From contig JAVSML010025175.1 of assembly GCA_038503035.1 (NCBI GenBank), forward strand, positions 62,001 to 126,000: DNA of 64,000 bases, given 5' to 3'. Position numbers and translations under genes: made by a program. The notes below the pieces were generated by a model that was not told where the DNA came from, searched no databases, and saw only the letters and a list, made by a program, of their open reading frames with translations. This stretch comes from Crocodylus rhombifer (lineage: Eukaryota; Chordata; Crocodylia; Crocodylidae). This document shows positions 12,690 to 24,625 of this stretch, in pieces (positions within the stretch are counted from its first letter, which is position 1; each line of letters starts with the position of its first letter).

Positions 12690-15463
12690 AAGATGCTCTT
12701 ATACTTCCTGAGAAATCAGGGCAATCAACTAGTTGCCTTGGCTACCTGTACACAAATGCACAGAGCCTGGGAAACAAGCAGGAAGAATTGGAAGTCCTTC
12801 CACAGTCATGGCACTATGACATGACTGGAATAACAGACTTGGTGGGATAGCTTGCATGACCGGAGCACTGTCATGGATGGGTACAAACTGTTCAGGAAGG
12901 GCAGGCAGGGGAAAAGAGGAATAGTTGTACTTTATGTAGAAGAGACATATGATTGCTCAGAGCTCCAATATGAAGCTGTAGATAAGCCTGTTGAGTCTCT
13001 GAGTTAGGGTCAGTGGGGAGAGCAATAAGTGTGATGTCGGGGGCAGGAGTCTATTATAGACCACCAGACCAGGAGGAAGTGGTGGATGAGGCTTTCTTCA
13101 AACAGCTAGCAGAAGTTTCCCAATCAAACCCCTTGGTTCTCATGGAGAACTTCAATCACCCTGACATCTGATGGGAAGGTAATACAGCAGGGCACAGGCA
13201 ATCCAGTAAGATATGGAGAGTACTGGGGACAACTTCCTGATGCAGGTGCTGGAGTGGTCAACTAGGGGCAATGCTCTTCTTGATCTGCTGCTCACAAACG
13301 GAAGAATTGGTGAGAAGCATACTAGTGGAAGGCAACTTGGGCAGCAGTGATCATAAGATGACTGAATTCAGGATCCTGAGGAAAGGAAGAAAGGGCAGAG
13401 CAGCAGAGTAAGGACCCTGGGCTTCAGAAAAGCAGGCTTTGACTCACTCAGAGAACTCATGGGTAGGATTCCCTGGGAAGCCAGTCTGAGGGGGAGAGGA
13501 GTCCAGGACAGCTGGCTGTACATTAAAGAAGCCTTACTGAGAGTGCAGGAACAAACCATCCTAATGCTCAGGCAAACTAGCAAGTATGGCAGAAGACCCA
13601 ATTAGCTTAGCAGGGATCTCTACAGTAAACTGAATTGCAAAAAAGAATTTTATAAGTAGTGCAACCAGGACAACTAGGAAAGAATATAACAGCAGTGCTC
13701 GGGCATCCAGGGAGGAAGCCAGGAAGGTCAAATCGCAGCTGATGTTGCAGCTAGCAAGGGATGTGAAGAGTAACAAAAAGGATTTCTAGAAATATGCCAG
13801 TAGCAAGAGGAGGGTCAGGGAAAGTGTGGATCCCCTACTGAATGAGGAAGGCAGAGGATGCAAAAAAGGTTGTAGTGCTCAATGACTTTTTTTGCCTCAG
13901 TCTTCACAAGCAGGGTCAGCTCCCAGACTACTGCACTGGGTAATACAGTTTGGGGAAGAGGAAAGCAGCCTTTAGTGGTGTAAGAACAGGTTAGGGACTA
14001 CTTAGAAAAGCTGGACATGTACAAGTCCATGCGGCTGGATGGGATGCAACGGAGGGTGCTGAGAGAGTTGGCTGATATGATTGCAGAGCCATTGGCCCTC
14101 ATCTTTGAAAACTCATGGCAATCAAGAGAGACCCAGATGATTAGAAAAGGGCAAACATAGTGCCCATATTTAAGAAAGGGAAGAAGGAGGTTCCAGGGAA
14201 TTAGAAACCAGTCAGCCTCACCTCAGTCCCTGGAAAAATCATGGAGCAAATCCTCAAGGAATCCATCTCAAAGCACTTGGATGAGAACAAGGTGATTAGG
14301 AACAGTCAACATGGATTCACCAAGGGCAAGTCATGCCTGATCAATCTGATAGCCTTCTACAATGAGATGCTTAAATCTGAGGACCTGGGGAGACTGGTGA
14401 TGTGGTGTACCTTGATTTTAGCAAGGCTTTTGATATGGTCTCCCACAACATTCTCCCAGGCAAGCTAAGGAAGTACAGGCTAGATGAATGAACTGTAAGG
14501 CGTATAGAAAGCTGGCTGGAGCATCAGGCTCAGACAGTAGCAATCAATGGCTTGATGTCTAGTTGGCAGCCAGTATCAAGTGGAGTGCCCCAGGGGTCCT
14601 GGAGCTAGTTTTGTTCAATATCTTCATTGACAACCTGGAATATGGCATAGAGTGCACCCTCAGAAAGTTTTCAGATTATACCAATTGGGGGGAGTAGCAG
14701 ATACACCTGAGGGTAGGGCAAGGATTCAGAGTAACCTAGACAAATTGGAGGACTGGGCCAAAAGGAACCTGTCATGAGGCTGAACAAGGACAAAGGCAAA
14801 GGCTTGCACTTAGGGTGAAACAGTCCCATGAGCCAGTACAGGCTGGGGGCTGACTGGCTGGGCAGCAGCTCTGCAGAAAAGGACCTGGGGATTACAGTGG
14901 ACAATAGGTTGAATATGAGCCAAAAGTGTGCCCTTGTTGCCAAGAAGGCTAACAGCTTCCTTGGCTGAACTGGTAGGTGTGTTGCCAGTAGGTCAAGGGA
15001 AGTGATTATTCCCCTCTACTCAGTATTGGTGAGGCCACATCTGGAGTACTGTGTTCAGTTTTAGGCCGCCCATTACAGAAACGATATGGACAAATTGGAG
15101 AGAGTCCAGTGGAGGACAACAAATATGGTGAGGGTGCTGGGGGGCATGATTTATGAGGAAAGACTGGGGGAATTGGGCTCATTTAGTGTAGAGAAAAGGA
15201 GACTGACAGGGGACTTAGTAGCAGCCTTCAACTACCTGAAGCGGGGTTTGAAAGAGGATGGAGATAGGCTGTTCTTGGTGGTGGCCAATGACAGAACAAG
15301 GAGCAATGGTCTCAAGTTTCCCCAAGGGAAGTTTAGTTTAGATATTAGGAAGTATTTTCTCACTAGGAGGGTAGTAAAACACTGGAACAGGTTACCCAGA
15401 GAGGTGGTGGGAAGCTCCATCCTTGGAGGTTTTCAAGACCCAGCTATACAAAGCCTTGGCTGA
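12690..15463 (+). pseudogene. CR1 ORF2 remnant (endonuclease plus reverse transcriptase)
   Basis: ORF2 of CR1 encodes an AP-type endonuclease followed by a reverse transcriptase. Here the endonuclease begins with a sequence like YTNAQSLGNKQEELE near 12748. The GDFN block is ENFN near 13148, followed by HPDI and a stop. The RT start ([17 protein letters not shown]) is readable near 14300, and GVPQG is partly kept near 14582. The FADD box has become FSDY at 14668-14679, which removes the metal-binding aspartates. The last 125 codons (15086-15463) are open, with the family-typical KLERVQWR, EKRRLTGDL and VKHWNRLPREVV. It is not functional. Confidence 0.85.
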
Positions 15464-15560
15464 GTTGATCTAGTTTGAGATGGTCCTGCTTCAAGCAGGG
15501 AGTTGGACTAGATGTCTTCCTGAGGTCTCTTCCAGCCCTAACTTTCTATGGTTCTATGAT

Positions 15561-15864
15561 ACTCGAAGAAAACAAGGTGTGCAATTTCTGGTATATCCTA
15601 ATACTGTAGGCAGTGATCAGTTTAACTCTATATGAGCAAGAATTGTCTTAATTAAGCATCAGGCCCCATGAATAACCCAAGATGTAACTGGTGTCCAGGT
15701 AATTAATTGTCTTTTTTAACTTGAAGCAGATGGAGTCAGAAAGTACCTTCAAGAAGAGACAATCCAAAATATTTTATTGTGAATTGGCCTTCACAGCATC
15801 TGATGAATTGAGCTCTAGCCCCTTTAAAACTGGAGAGAAAAAACTGTTGTCTGGGGCGGGAAGG

Positions 15865-15866
<2 letters not shown>
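15561..15866. other. unassigned
   Basis: Sequence between the CR1 tail and the GT tract. Nothing recognised. Confidence 0.4.
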
Positions 15867-15913
<47 letters not shown>

Positions 15914-15923
15914 NNNNNNNNNN

Positions 15924-15985
<62 letters not shown>
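15867..15985. repeat. (GT)n microsatellite spanning a 10-N gap
   Basis: An uninterrupted GT dinucleotide tract contains exactly ten N at 15914-15923. The gap is probably a placeholder of fixed length, so the true repeat number is unknown. Open frames reading CVCVCV or THTHTH are products of the repeat. Confidence 0.98.
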
Positions 15986-15987
<2 letters not shown>

Positions 15988-18084
15988 ACATAAGCAAATA
16001 CACATGCTTTAGTTAGTCTATTAAGTGCAAATCTACCCTGCCTTTTACTTGATCAGTCACAGGTCAAGAGATGGCCATGGGATGAATCTGCTTAATATCA
16101 ATGCACTGCTACTCTGCTTTTCATTACAGTAAATTCCCAAGGGAGCTGCTTTGAATCATTGCAGCTGTCAACTATAAGTGAAATAAATTCTGATTGTAGG
16201 ATGGTTTTACAGGAATCACGTGACCAAGCTGGGCAAGGAGCCGGTAGTCAAGTTTGAACTGGTGTTGCCGCCATATTCCTTGTAACACTTCGCTGACAGG
16301 GTAAATGTCAACATTTAGTCACTCAGTTACAATAATTCTGATTTTCAAAACTCCTGAGCATCCTGCCAGCCCCATACATTTAGGAGCCTAAATCTGATTA
16401 TACAATATGCCCTACAAAGAGTTTAAACCCCATAATTATTCATTTCAATCAGCCGCTCTGTAAGGTAAGCTATTACATTTAACTCCTCCTAATGGGATCA
16501 CCCATGCCTGGAATACAGGGGCATGGTTATATTGCCTCACTTGTTGGTGCTCAGAAGAAGCACTCCACACCCAACTGCTTCTGCCCTATGTACATCAACT
16601 CCTGGGAATGAAGCAATGCAGTCACTCTAAAGCTATAGTGAACTCACACCTAGACCTGCTCTCAGGCTCTCTGGCTTGGGAGTGCTTACTAGCACACTCT
16701 CAGGGCTGTATTAAAACAGCTACACTCCCTCGTTTCCAGGATTTGGTGCATGGAGAGTAAGAGTGAGCACATGGGACAGGGCTTTTCAGGAGCAATCTAG
16801 GGAAGTCCTAGAGGATGTCTACACATAAAAGCAATGTCAACATGCTCTAGGACAGCCCAGCGTGGGGGAGCCTAAACACTGATAATAAGTTGGGAAGAGG
16901 AAATGAAAGCTCATGAAAAGGATAAACTTAAAAAGACTAGGAATAAGCTTCTTAAAAGGACTAGGAAAGTATATGCTGAATCCCCCTCCTATATTCTTAC
17001 CATTTCTAATAGGCCCTTAGTTTATGAAGCCTTCAGCACATAATCTATTCTAAACGTATCTTGATTTTATTTTGCAGTTTTCTGGGGACAGTTTGTTCTT
17101 AGAAATGTAGCTATTTTATTTTGTAAAGAAGGTTCAATATAAAGGTAGCCCTAAAAAGAGAAGGGGAAGGATAAGGAGTATGGTGCTTTATTTATACATG
17201 TAAAAACAAGCCACACTTCTAGAAAATTTCCAATAAAATTCACCTGTTCTGATATTTGTGTTTCTGTCTCATGTAATGATGAATTCATGACAGCAGCTTT
17301 TAAAGAGGAAATGTATTTATTTACTGATCCCTTGACTGGCTTGAATAGCAGCACAGAACTGAGGATAATATAGTAATGATCTGCATTTCTAAAAGTCATT
17401 CAAGAAGTAAAAGTGTATCAGATGACTCTTAGAAAACATGACTTAATTTCTGGTGATTTAGTCCCTATTAGGAATTCAGTTAAACTAATTTTTTATTTGT
17501 GCCTGCTGTTGTAGTTTTCATTTCATGCCTTGCATTTCAGTATGTTGAGAAGAGATTAATAAAAGAAATATTTTCTCCTGTAGTACTTAGTTTCTCTCCT
17601 AAATTTCCAAAATGTTTGTTCATTCAATGAATATTAATTCTCAGCTTTTCTTTACAGGAAAGGGCTATTGATATTTGAATGAGCTCAAATAAAAAAAATT
17701 AATAAATGTAAGTAATACATTGACTATATGCTGGGCCCAAAACACCACCGGGAAAAAAAACAACAGAAAATAAAAACTCAGCACGGGAATAAAAAACACC
17801 TCTGGCCAACAGGGGTTATTGCTGAATACCAAAAAAAAAAATGTAAATTGTCATCTAAAAATAAACATTCACTGGGGTCTGCACTGAACCTTTTATTATT
17901 TCTCTACTTCCCTCCATTCCAGTGCCTGCTTATATCCTCAAAGTTTTAATACTGATTTTTAAGAAAACAACAAATTATTTTTTCTATAGCAGTAATGAGT
18001 TCTCTTAAGCCATAGGGTAGCCATGATAAAACAGTGAAGCAGACTGTGGGAAGATATCCTGCACTATTAGGAAATAACCCAGTC
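15986..18084. other. unassigned AT-rich sequence
   Basis: About 2.1 kb with no recognised exon, RNA gene or named repeat. Short A-runs occur near 17690-17840. It may include undiagnosed old repeats. Confidence 0.4.
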
Positions 18085-18480
18085 CAACTAAATGCTTCAT
18101 CTCCCAAGGTGCTCAGCATCATGGGTGACTGGTGCCACCTTAGTCAGGGGGGTCCCCCAGTGACCAGTCAGTGACCCGCCCCCCCACAGCCAATCTCGCT
18201 GGCTGGGGGGGGGTGCCCCATGGCCAATCTTGTCAACAGGGGAGGGGGTAGTCCCCTGCAGCAAAACTCACCAAAAGTGGCTCCTGAAAGTGGCCACGAT
18301 GCTACATCCAGCGCTCCCACTCCCCAGCCAGTGCTCACAGGGGGAACACTGGTGCTCCCGCCTGCCACCCTCCCCCCCCGCCTATCACCTAAACAGGGAC
18401 TGCGGCCTGTCACGGGGTGCACCACCACTCTCACAGGGTGCACATGTACCCCCATGCACCCCCTACATGTTGCTACTGCT
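18085..18480. other. GC-rich island, probable repeat interior
   Basis: The stretch is clearly richer in C and G than its neighbours, with C-runs and repeated words such as CACAGGGTGCAC and GGGGTGCACC. Frames of 95-132 codons overlap on both strands without family features. It resembles the GC-rich interiors of the hAT elements in this window, but no ends were found. Confidence 0.35.
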
Positions 18481-19228
18481 CAGCATCTTGACCCTGGTCC
18501 CTGGACTCTTAAGTATGACAAAAACATTTATCCTGAGAGTGGCTCCTTTGAGTCTAATGGGACTGTATATATATTCAAAATTAAATATATGCTTTGGACT
18601 TAGAACCAGAGTGCACACTGCAGAATGAGAGCCTAACTGGAATGTATCTTTATTAACCTCTTAAGTGAAGAGTATTCTGGTATTATTGGGGAAATAATTT
18701 GCTGCGTTTTGACCATGCAGTCTTTTATGAGGATTTGGGGAGGTGCTTAGGGAAAAAAAAAGAATGCCCTTCCCTCTTTTCCACCTCCCCCCCCCCCCCC
18801 CCCCCCCCCCCCAAAAAAAAAGCAAAACCTGGTAAGAAAATGTGAGGGAACTGTGTAGTTTAAAAAATATATAAAGTAGTAGGTTTATATTTAGCCAAGA
18901 TTTTCAAAATTTGGTGCCTAAGTCAAGTTCCTAGTACAGGTTTTTTTCAAAGGTGAGCTGGATTTTCAAAAATGATGGCCTCCCTTTGTTCTTCTATTGA
19001 ACTTAATCAGTGTTTCACTGTACAGTGGGATCAGAGTTAGGTCAGTGCTGGGTGCTACTGCAGTTCCTAGCCTGGGAGCCAAGCATTAGGCTCCTAAACC
19101 CATATTCATGCATCTGCATAAGTGACCAGTTTTTCACAGATGCCCTCTAGCTACCAGTGGCTTCTTTATCTTGGTTGTGCAAAGAACAAATGTCTGTGCT
19201 TACAACAACATGTTGCATTACTAATAAT
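18481..19228. other. unassigned
   Basis: No gene seen. It contains the C homopolymer listed separately. Confidence 0.4.
18787..18812. repeat. 26-base C homopolymer
   Basis: An uninterrupted run of C is followed by a run of A. Such tracts are prone to length error in sequencing. Confidence 0.95.
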
Positions 19229-19833
19229 TAGAGATCTACTCAATTTGCAATTTCGCAATTTTCGCAGAAATTGCAAAAAAGAAATGTGGTTTCTGCAATC
19301 ATCGCAAAAAACTGGCATTTCCTGCGATCATGCCTGCAATTGCCAGGAAAAAAAACTTATTAAAGCAAAATATTGGCTCCCCAGTGGGAGCCAGCAGCCT
19401 CTGTGGCCCAGCTTTACAGCCCGACAGTGGAGGCGGGGGGTGGGGGGAACCACTGGCATGAAGGAGAGCAGTCAAGATGGTAGTCACCCCTTCCTCCATC
19501 CACCAATGATTGGCCCAGGGGCTGCCTATTTTGAAGCCCTGCCCCTCCCTACCCCCTTTACCAATAAGTGGCGAGGTGCAGGGTCACCAGGGCCCCTCAG
19601 CGAATCAGAGGCTGGGGAGGAGGTGGCTCAGCACAAAAAGACCATGAAAATGGCTCTGGGCACCAGAAGCAGTCTGCAATTTTTACTTACCCTCCACATA
19701 CTTTGAGTAGATCCCAGGCATGCAAGGTTCTTTGGGTAAATCCGATATCTTTTATTAGACCAACTCAAATGGTTGGAAAAATTCTTCTTAGCAAGCTTTT
19801 GGGTATAAATACCCTTCATCAAGTAGATCCCTA
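19229..19833 (+). mobile_element. hAT-like MITE, TIR TAGRGATCTACTC, with a nested insertion
   Basis: The left end TAGAGATCTACTC and the inverted right end TAGGGATCTACTC agree. The right end is seen only if the nested repeat at 19716-19821 and its duplicated AGTAGATCCC are removed. Flanking 8-mers CTAATAAT and CTGGTAAC agree at 5 of 8, so the duplication is old or uncertain. The left interior is rich in TTGCAATTTCGCA palindromes and the middle is GC-rich. No transposase coding is present. Confidence 0.6.
19716..19821 (-). repeat. short interspersed repeat (TTTTATTAGACCAAC family) with 10-bp duplication
   Basis: The 106-bp unit contains GATATCTTTTATTAGACCAA and AGCAAGCTTTTGGGTATAAA and is flanked by two identical copies of AGTAGATCCC (19706-19715 and 19822-19831). 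Related pieces lie at 24487-24625 and 41404-41440. The family name is not known to me. The minus strand reads like a 3' tail with GTTGGTCTAATAAAAG. The exact duplication supports a true insertion. Confidence 0.65.
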
Positions 19834-21606
19834 CTGGTAACTAAGTGCTTTTGGCCTGTCTACCACCTCTTGTAGGAGTGAAGAAAATTGTTCAGAGAGC
19901 TCATTCACTCCCCACAGAGAGGTCATTGATTTTCAAGGGAGAAGGGACAGAACAACTTGTACTAGAATTAATGGTTCATGTTTCCCCTCAACCTAATTTG
20001 AGTCCAGTTTGTTTTCTGATAAAACATTGAACCGAGAGCTACAGTAGAAGGCTGTGTCTGAGTTCAAAGCAACTGCTGTTTCCATCTCTTGCTTGTTTTC
20101 TGCTTTTCTATATTGAATGAAGTTTTAAGTATTTGTAAGGAAAACCAATGTTGCTGCTTTAAATTTCCCCAGTGAGCTTTAGGGAGGATACAAAGCACTC
20201 TGACTGCCACCGAAAAAGTGAACATTATCTTAGAGCATAAAGAACAACTTTTTGCAATATTTCATGGTAGGAATGTCTTTATTCATTATTGTCAGTCACT
20301 AGTACTAAAGGTAAGCTCTTTAGTTTCAGCTGCTCTAGTATGTGGTCACAAATTGCACTTCTAATCAGGTGACCCTAAATAAAAATAGTCCATGATATCA
20401 ATTTGCTAGTGAGTCACAGTGATTTAATTTATAAGCAGCTCAAAATCATGGTTATGACCCTGCACCTTTCTCAGAGAATGCAGCCTTCTTTCTTCAACTG
20501 CAGTGCACACGCATTTTGCTAAATCATAGACTTTAATCTTGCTGCTGCCAAATTGACCCAAAGCATTTAAACACTGATGAACTGCACTCACTTCACCACT
20601 CAAATGTGAACTCCTTGCAATTCTGCACCAACATAATCCACTGTCTGCTGTGGGCAGAAAAGGATTTTAATTTATCCAGAATTTACTTCAATTTGAGTTT
20701 CATTGTAAACTTCTTGTAGAGTCCTAGTCCTTAATGAAGAGATAAGCAGATTTGCAGTAGTTTCCAGGGTGACTGTGGTGAGATCTTGTTAAACAATTTC
20801 AGTTTAGCAGCATTCTTTGTGGTTGCTAATGACAGGATGTGGCAAGTCACCAGCTCACCACATCCTCAAATTCTTCCCCTTCTTCCTGCCCTTTCTGTTT
20901 CTTCTTGTTTGTCTAGCTGGAAGTCCTTTGGAGCAAGTCCCTTGCCATTCTCTGCATTTGTACAGGGCAAAAAAGTCTGGTTACTACTGGAAAAATAATA
21001 CATTATAGTTCATCCCAAAACCTGCAGACAGCTCTACACAGGAGGGGATCTACTGACTCCAGTGAGGTTCTAGGCAAGTAGGTCTTTTGAACTCTGCAGA
21101 GTCTCTCTGAAGTCAGTGAAGCTCAATGCACAGGGCAATATTCATACACTCTGATTTAGAAGAGACTCTAGGAGAGCAGAATGCTCTTAAAAAACACCAG
21201 AGAATGGTGCCTACCTTGAGATTTTTTATTATAGGCTTCCTACACTGGTTATAGATCTATATAAACATACATAGAAATGTTTCACACTATCATCCACCCC
21301 ATTATTAACCAGATTAGTGAATTAAATAAAGGATCAGATTTCTGTTTTGTTTCAGTATTTCCTTTCCATAGCCTTTTACAAATGTTGCTCCCTTGAATGT
21401 TGTTACACATGTAACCCTTGGCATATGGTGCTAACCATGGCCATGCCTAATTGTTTGGGACCTGGAGTGCCCTCAGCTCACCTAGAAGCAACCGGAGGAG
21501 AGGCTCCCTTTACAATGGAAAGACCTTGCAGGCTCATAATTAATTATTTACAAAATGAAATTATATACAGGAGTTACTTGTTTACATACATATGAACAGT
21601 AAATAA
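19834..21606. other. unassigned, non-coding
   Basis: About 1.8 kb of AT-rich sequence. No exon with splice context or named repeat was supported. Confidence 0.4.
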
Positions 21607-22336
21607 TAGGGCTGTGCAAAGCTTCGGTCACTGATTTGATTCAGCAGAGATTCGGCCCATTTTGGTGGCCAAATCTCCGAATCCAAATTGAATCAGGAAA
21701 CCCTTTAATCTCTTTGAATTAAATCAGAAGCCTCCAAATCGATTCAGAGAGATTCAGAAAGATTTGGCCATTCTGACATAGGCACAGCTTTAAATGTTTT
21801 TTCTCCATACCTCGAGGTACTAGGCAGCTCATCAATGCTGTGATGCTGGGGCAGATGGAGCATCCCACAGGAGCACAGGGGGGTGGTCCCCAGCATGTTT
21901 GGCAGAAGATCCAGAAGTGGACCAGAATCACTTCCAGTCCACTTCCAGGTCTGCTGGGGACCGTGCATTTATGGTCCCCTGTGCCCTCTGGCTCAGCAAC
22001 TGGTGCCTCCTGGGTCTGTCCCCCCGTGGCTGATCACCAAGCTGGGAGGACGTGGGGGGGACCCCAGCGTGCTCCCTGACAGACCTGGAAGTGGACAGAT
22101 CCACTTCTGGGTTTGCCTCCAAGCACATGGGGAGAAGTAGGGTGCGGGCCTGAGCTCTTGTGGGAAGCTCAATCTGCAGTATTCATGAGCTGCACTTAGT
22201 ACCTCAAGGTATATAGAAAAAGCATTTAAAGCTGTGTCTATGGCCAAGTCACTGATTCTCTGAAGCAGCATCGAATCTTCAGATTTGGATTTGGCCAAAT
22301 CAAATCAGGGACAGTGATCCAGCACTGCACATCTCA
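21607..22336 (+). mobile_element. hAT-type non-autonomous element, family of 49852-50634
   Basis: The left end is TAGGGCTGTGCAAAGCTTCG. The interior shares with 49852-50634 the words GGCACAGCTTTAAATGTTTT, CATACCTCGAGGTAC and GCATCCCACAGGAG, and repeats some of these inverted near the right side (CTCAAGGTATATAGAAAAAG, AAAGCTGTGTCTATGG). It is therefore a large inverted-repeat element. The right end is diverged and no target duplication is visible. Confidence 0.7.
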
Positions 22337-22540
22337 GCGAGGAGCATAGCCCCTGCTGGGCTGTCTGTACCACCAGCACTCCCCGCACTCATGCAGTATG
22401 GGAGGGAAGCCCCAGCTGCTGAAGCCAGCTGCCGTCCCTGCCTCAGCTAGATCCAGCTCCTGGGGCTTCCCTCCCATACTGCATGATTGCAGGGTGCACT
22501 GGTGGTACAGACAGCCTGACAGGAGCTGAGCTTCTCGTTG
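22337..22540. repeat. near-perfect palindrome, arms about 90 bases
   Basis: GCTGTCTGTACCACCAG (about 22360-22376) and GCAGTATGGGAGGGAAGCCC (22393-22412) recur inverted at about 22500-22516 and 22463-22482, around a spacer near 22415-22455. The structure could fold into a long hairpin. It lies between two hAT remnants and is probably part of a foldback transposon. Confidence 0.75.
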
Positions 22541-23039
22541 CAATGTACACAGATGGCTGGAGCTGGGCACCAGCGCTCTGAATGCCACTGCCTGCTGCTG
22601 CTGTTGCTGCCCCCATTGCCTGCCAGGCTGCATGCCATAGGGACAGTGTGGAAGGGGTCCCCCCCCCCATACTCCGTCACACCCACACACTGCCCAGCCA
22701 AACTCTACAGTGCTACTCCCCTCCCCCACTGGGTGCACCAGCCCCAATCCCATGCTATGAGCTGTTGCCCAGCTGCAGCACTTCCCCACCCCCCTTCCTT
22801 ACCTGCTGCCCCAGGGGAGAAGCTTGCAGCTGCAGCCCCGCCTAGTGCTAGCAGGGCTGGGCACTTCCACCCACAAGGGTGGGAGCGAGGCATAATAGGG
22901 TATGTTGGAGGTAGGTGTACATGCCTCACTCCCAGGCTCGTGGGTGGAAGGGCGGGGTGGGGTACAATTCATTAGTGAGTGCTGTGGGCCAGATGAAAGT
23001 GCTGGCAGGCCGGATCTAATCCATGGGCTGTATTCTGTC
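22541..23039. other. GC-rich hAT-like remnant
   Basis: The sequence is GC-rich with CTG and C runs. It ends in GGCCGGATCTAATCCATGGG followed by CTGTATTCTGTCATGG, which resembles the right end of the hAT family at 11108-11572. No left end could be assigned. Overlapping frames on both strands have no family features. Confidence 0.45.
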
Positions 23040-24009
23040 ATGGTCTAGTTTGCAGCCAGTATCTAGTGGAGTGCCCCAGGGGTCAGTCCGAGGGCCAGTT
23101 TTGTCCAATATCTTCATTAACGATCCAGGAGATGGGATGGATTGCACCCTCAGCAAGATCACCAATGACTACACCAAGTTCAGGGGTGTAGTAGATACAT
23201 CCATGGGTAGGGCTAGAATTCAGAGTGACCTAGACAAGTTGAAGGACTAGGCCAAAAGAAATCTCATGAGGTTTAACAAGGACAAGTGCAAAGTCCTGCA
23301 CTTAAGTTGGAAGAATCCCATGCACTGCTACAGCCTGGGGACTGACTAGCTCTGAGAAAAGGACCTGGGGGTTATAGTGGATGATAAAATGGATATGAGC
23401 CAACAGTGTGCCCTTGTTGCAAAGCAGCCTAACAGCATACTGGGCTGCATTAATAGGAGTATTGCCAGCAGATTGAGGGAAGTAATTATTCCACTCTGTT
23501 CTGTACTGGTGAGGGCACATCTGGAGTACTGTGTCTAATTTTGGGGCCCCCACTATACAAGGACATGGGCAAGTTGGAAAGAATCCAGTGGAGAGCAATG
23601 AAAATGGTTTGGGAGCTGGGGCACATAACTTCTAAGGAGAGGCTGAGGGAACTTGCTTTATTTAGTCTGCAGAAGAGAAGATTGAGAGGGGATTTGATAG
23701 CAGCCTTTAACTACCTAAAGGGGGGCGTTCCAAAGAGAATGGAGCTAGACTGTTCTCAGTGGTGGCAGATGACAGAACAAGGGGAAATGGTCTCAAGTTG
23801 CAGCAAGGGAGATTGGATATTGGGAAAACTCTCTCACTAGGAAGGTGGTGAAGCACTGGAACAGGTTGCCCAGAGAGGTAGGGGAATCTCCATCCTTGGA
23901 GGTTTTTAAGGCCCAGCTCAACAAACCCTGGCTGGAATGATCGAGTTGGGGATAGTCCTGCTTTGAGCAGAACTATCCCTTTCCAACCTGAATTTTCTAT
24001 GATTCTATA
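23040..24009 (+). mobile_element. CR1 LINE 3' fragment
   Basis: This starts in the RT domain ([26 protein letters not shown], 23050-23130) and runs to the tail TTCTATGATTCTATA at about 23994-24008. The FADD box is altered to ITND in TLSKITNDYTKFRG. The C-terminal part ([32 protein letters not shown]) is readable with shifts. It is 5'-truncated where it meets the hAT-like remnant. Confidence 0.9.
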
Positions 24010-24486
24010 TAAACATACAAATGATAGAATTAAACACAGCTTAACATTAGCTAGAAATAGAAACCAAACACTATGATAGCAAACCTAAATCAGAAAAATC
24101 TCTATGCATTTACTTTAGAATTACTCATAGGCACAGGGAGGGAGCAGCACCATGAACCCCCTGCCTGATTCTCACTCCAGAGTCCCTAGAGTGAGGGACA
24201 GGCAGGGGGCTTTGCACGACTGCTCCAGTACCCCTACGAGCAGTAGGACTGGAGCAACCCACACTTTCCCTGACCAGGAACACCCTGATCTCAGGAAGGC
24301 ATAAGGAGCAGGATGCAGTAGCAGGTTGAATGCCTGTTGTGCTCCTTCTCCCAGAATCATATCTAGCAGTGGAAAGTCTCCACTATCAGAAATGAACTTT
24401 TGTATACAGTCTAAGTGCTTGTACGTAGCCTCTTCAGACAATTATATTCATACATCTGAAGAGTAATCACTGAGAATTCAGGGATA
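24010..24486. other. unassigned
   Basis: No gene or named repeat supported. Confidence 0.4.
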
Positions 24487-24625
24487 AAAGTCTTAGTTGT
24501 GCTGGTCTACAAGCAAAAATAGTCAGCGTGGTAGAAGCAATATATTTATTAGACCAACTAGATCATTCCAAAAAAAATTCTTTATTTGCAAGCTTTTGGG
24601 CCCACATATTCTTCCTCAGGGAAAG
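24487..24625 (-). repeat. interspersed repeat, TTTATTAGACCAAC family
   Basis: The words TTTATTAGACCAACTAGATC, GCAAGCTTTTGGGCC and CTTCCTCAGGGAAAG are shared in order with the repeat at 19716-19821. This copy is longer on its left side (TTGTGCTGGTCTACAAGCAA). Confidence 0.55.

Larger units (their letters stand above)
11840..15560 (+). mobile_element. CR1 LINE, near full length, decayed
   Basis: This 3.7-kb sense copy runs from within ORF1 through ORF2 to the tail TTCTATGGTTCTATGATA at about 15540-15558. The order ORF1 esterase, endonuclease, RT and 3' tail is the CR1 layout and can be followed without a large gap, but single-base shifts and stops break every frame. The 5' limit is uncertain because ORF1 likeness fades near 11.84 kb. 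It lies directly after a hAT MITE. Confidence 0.85.

Noticed and set aside
15721..16005. Frames reading CVCVCV and THTHTH
   Set aside because: Products of the GT/CA dinucleotide repeat around the gap.
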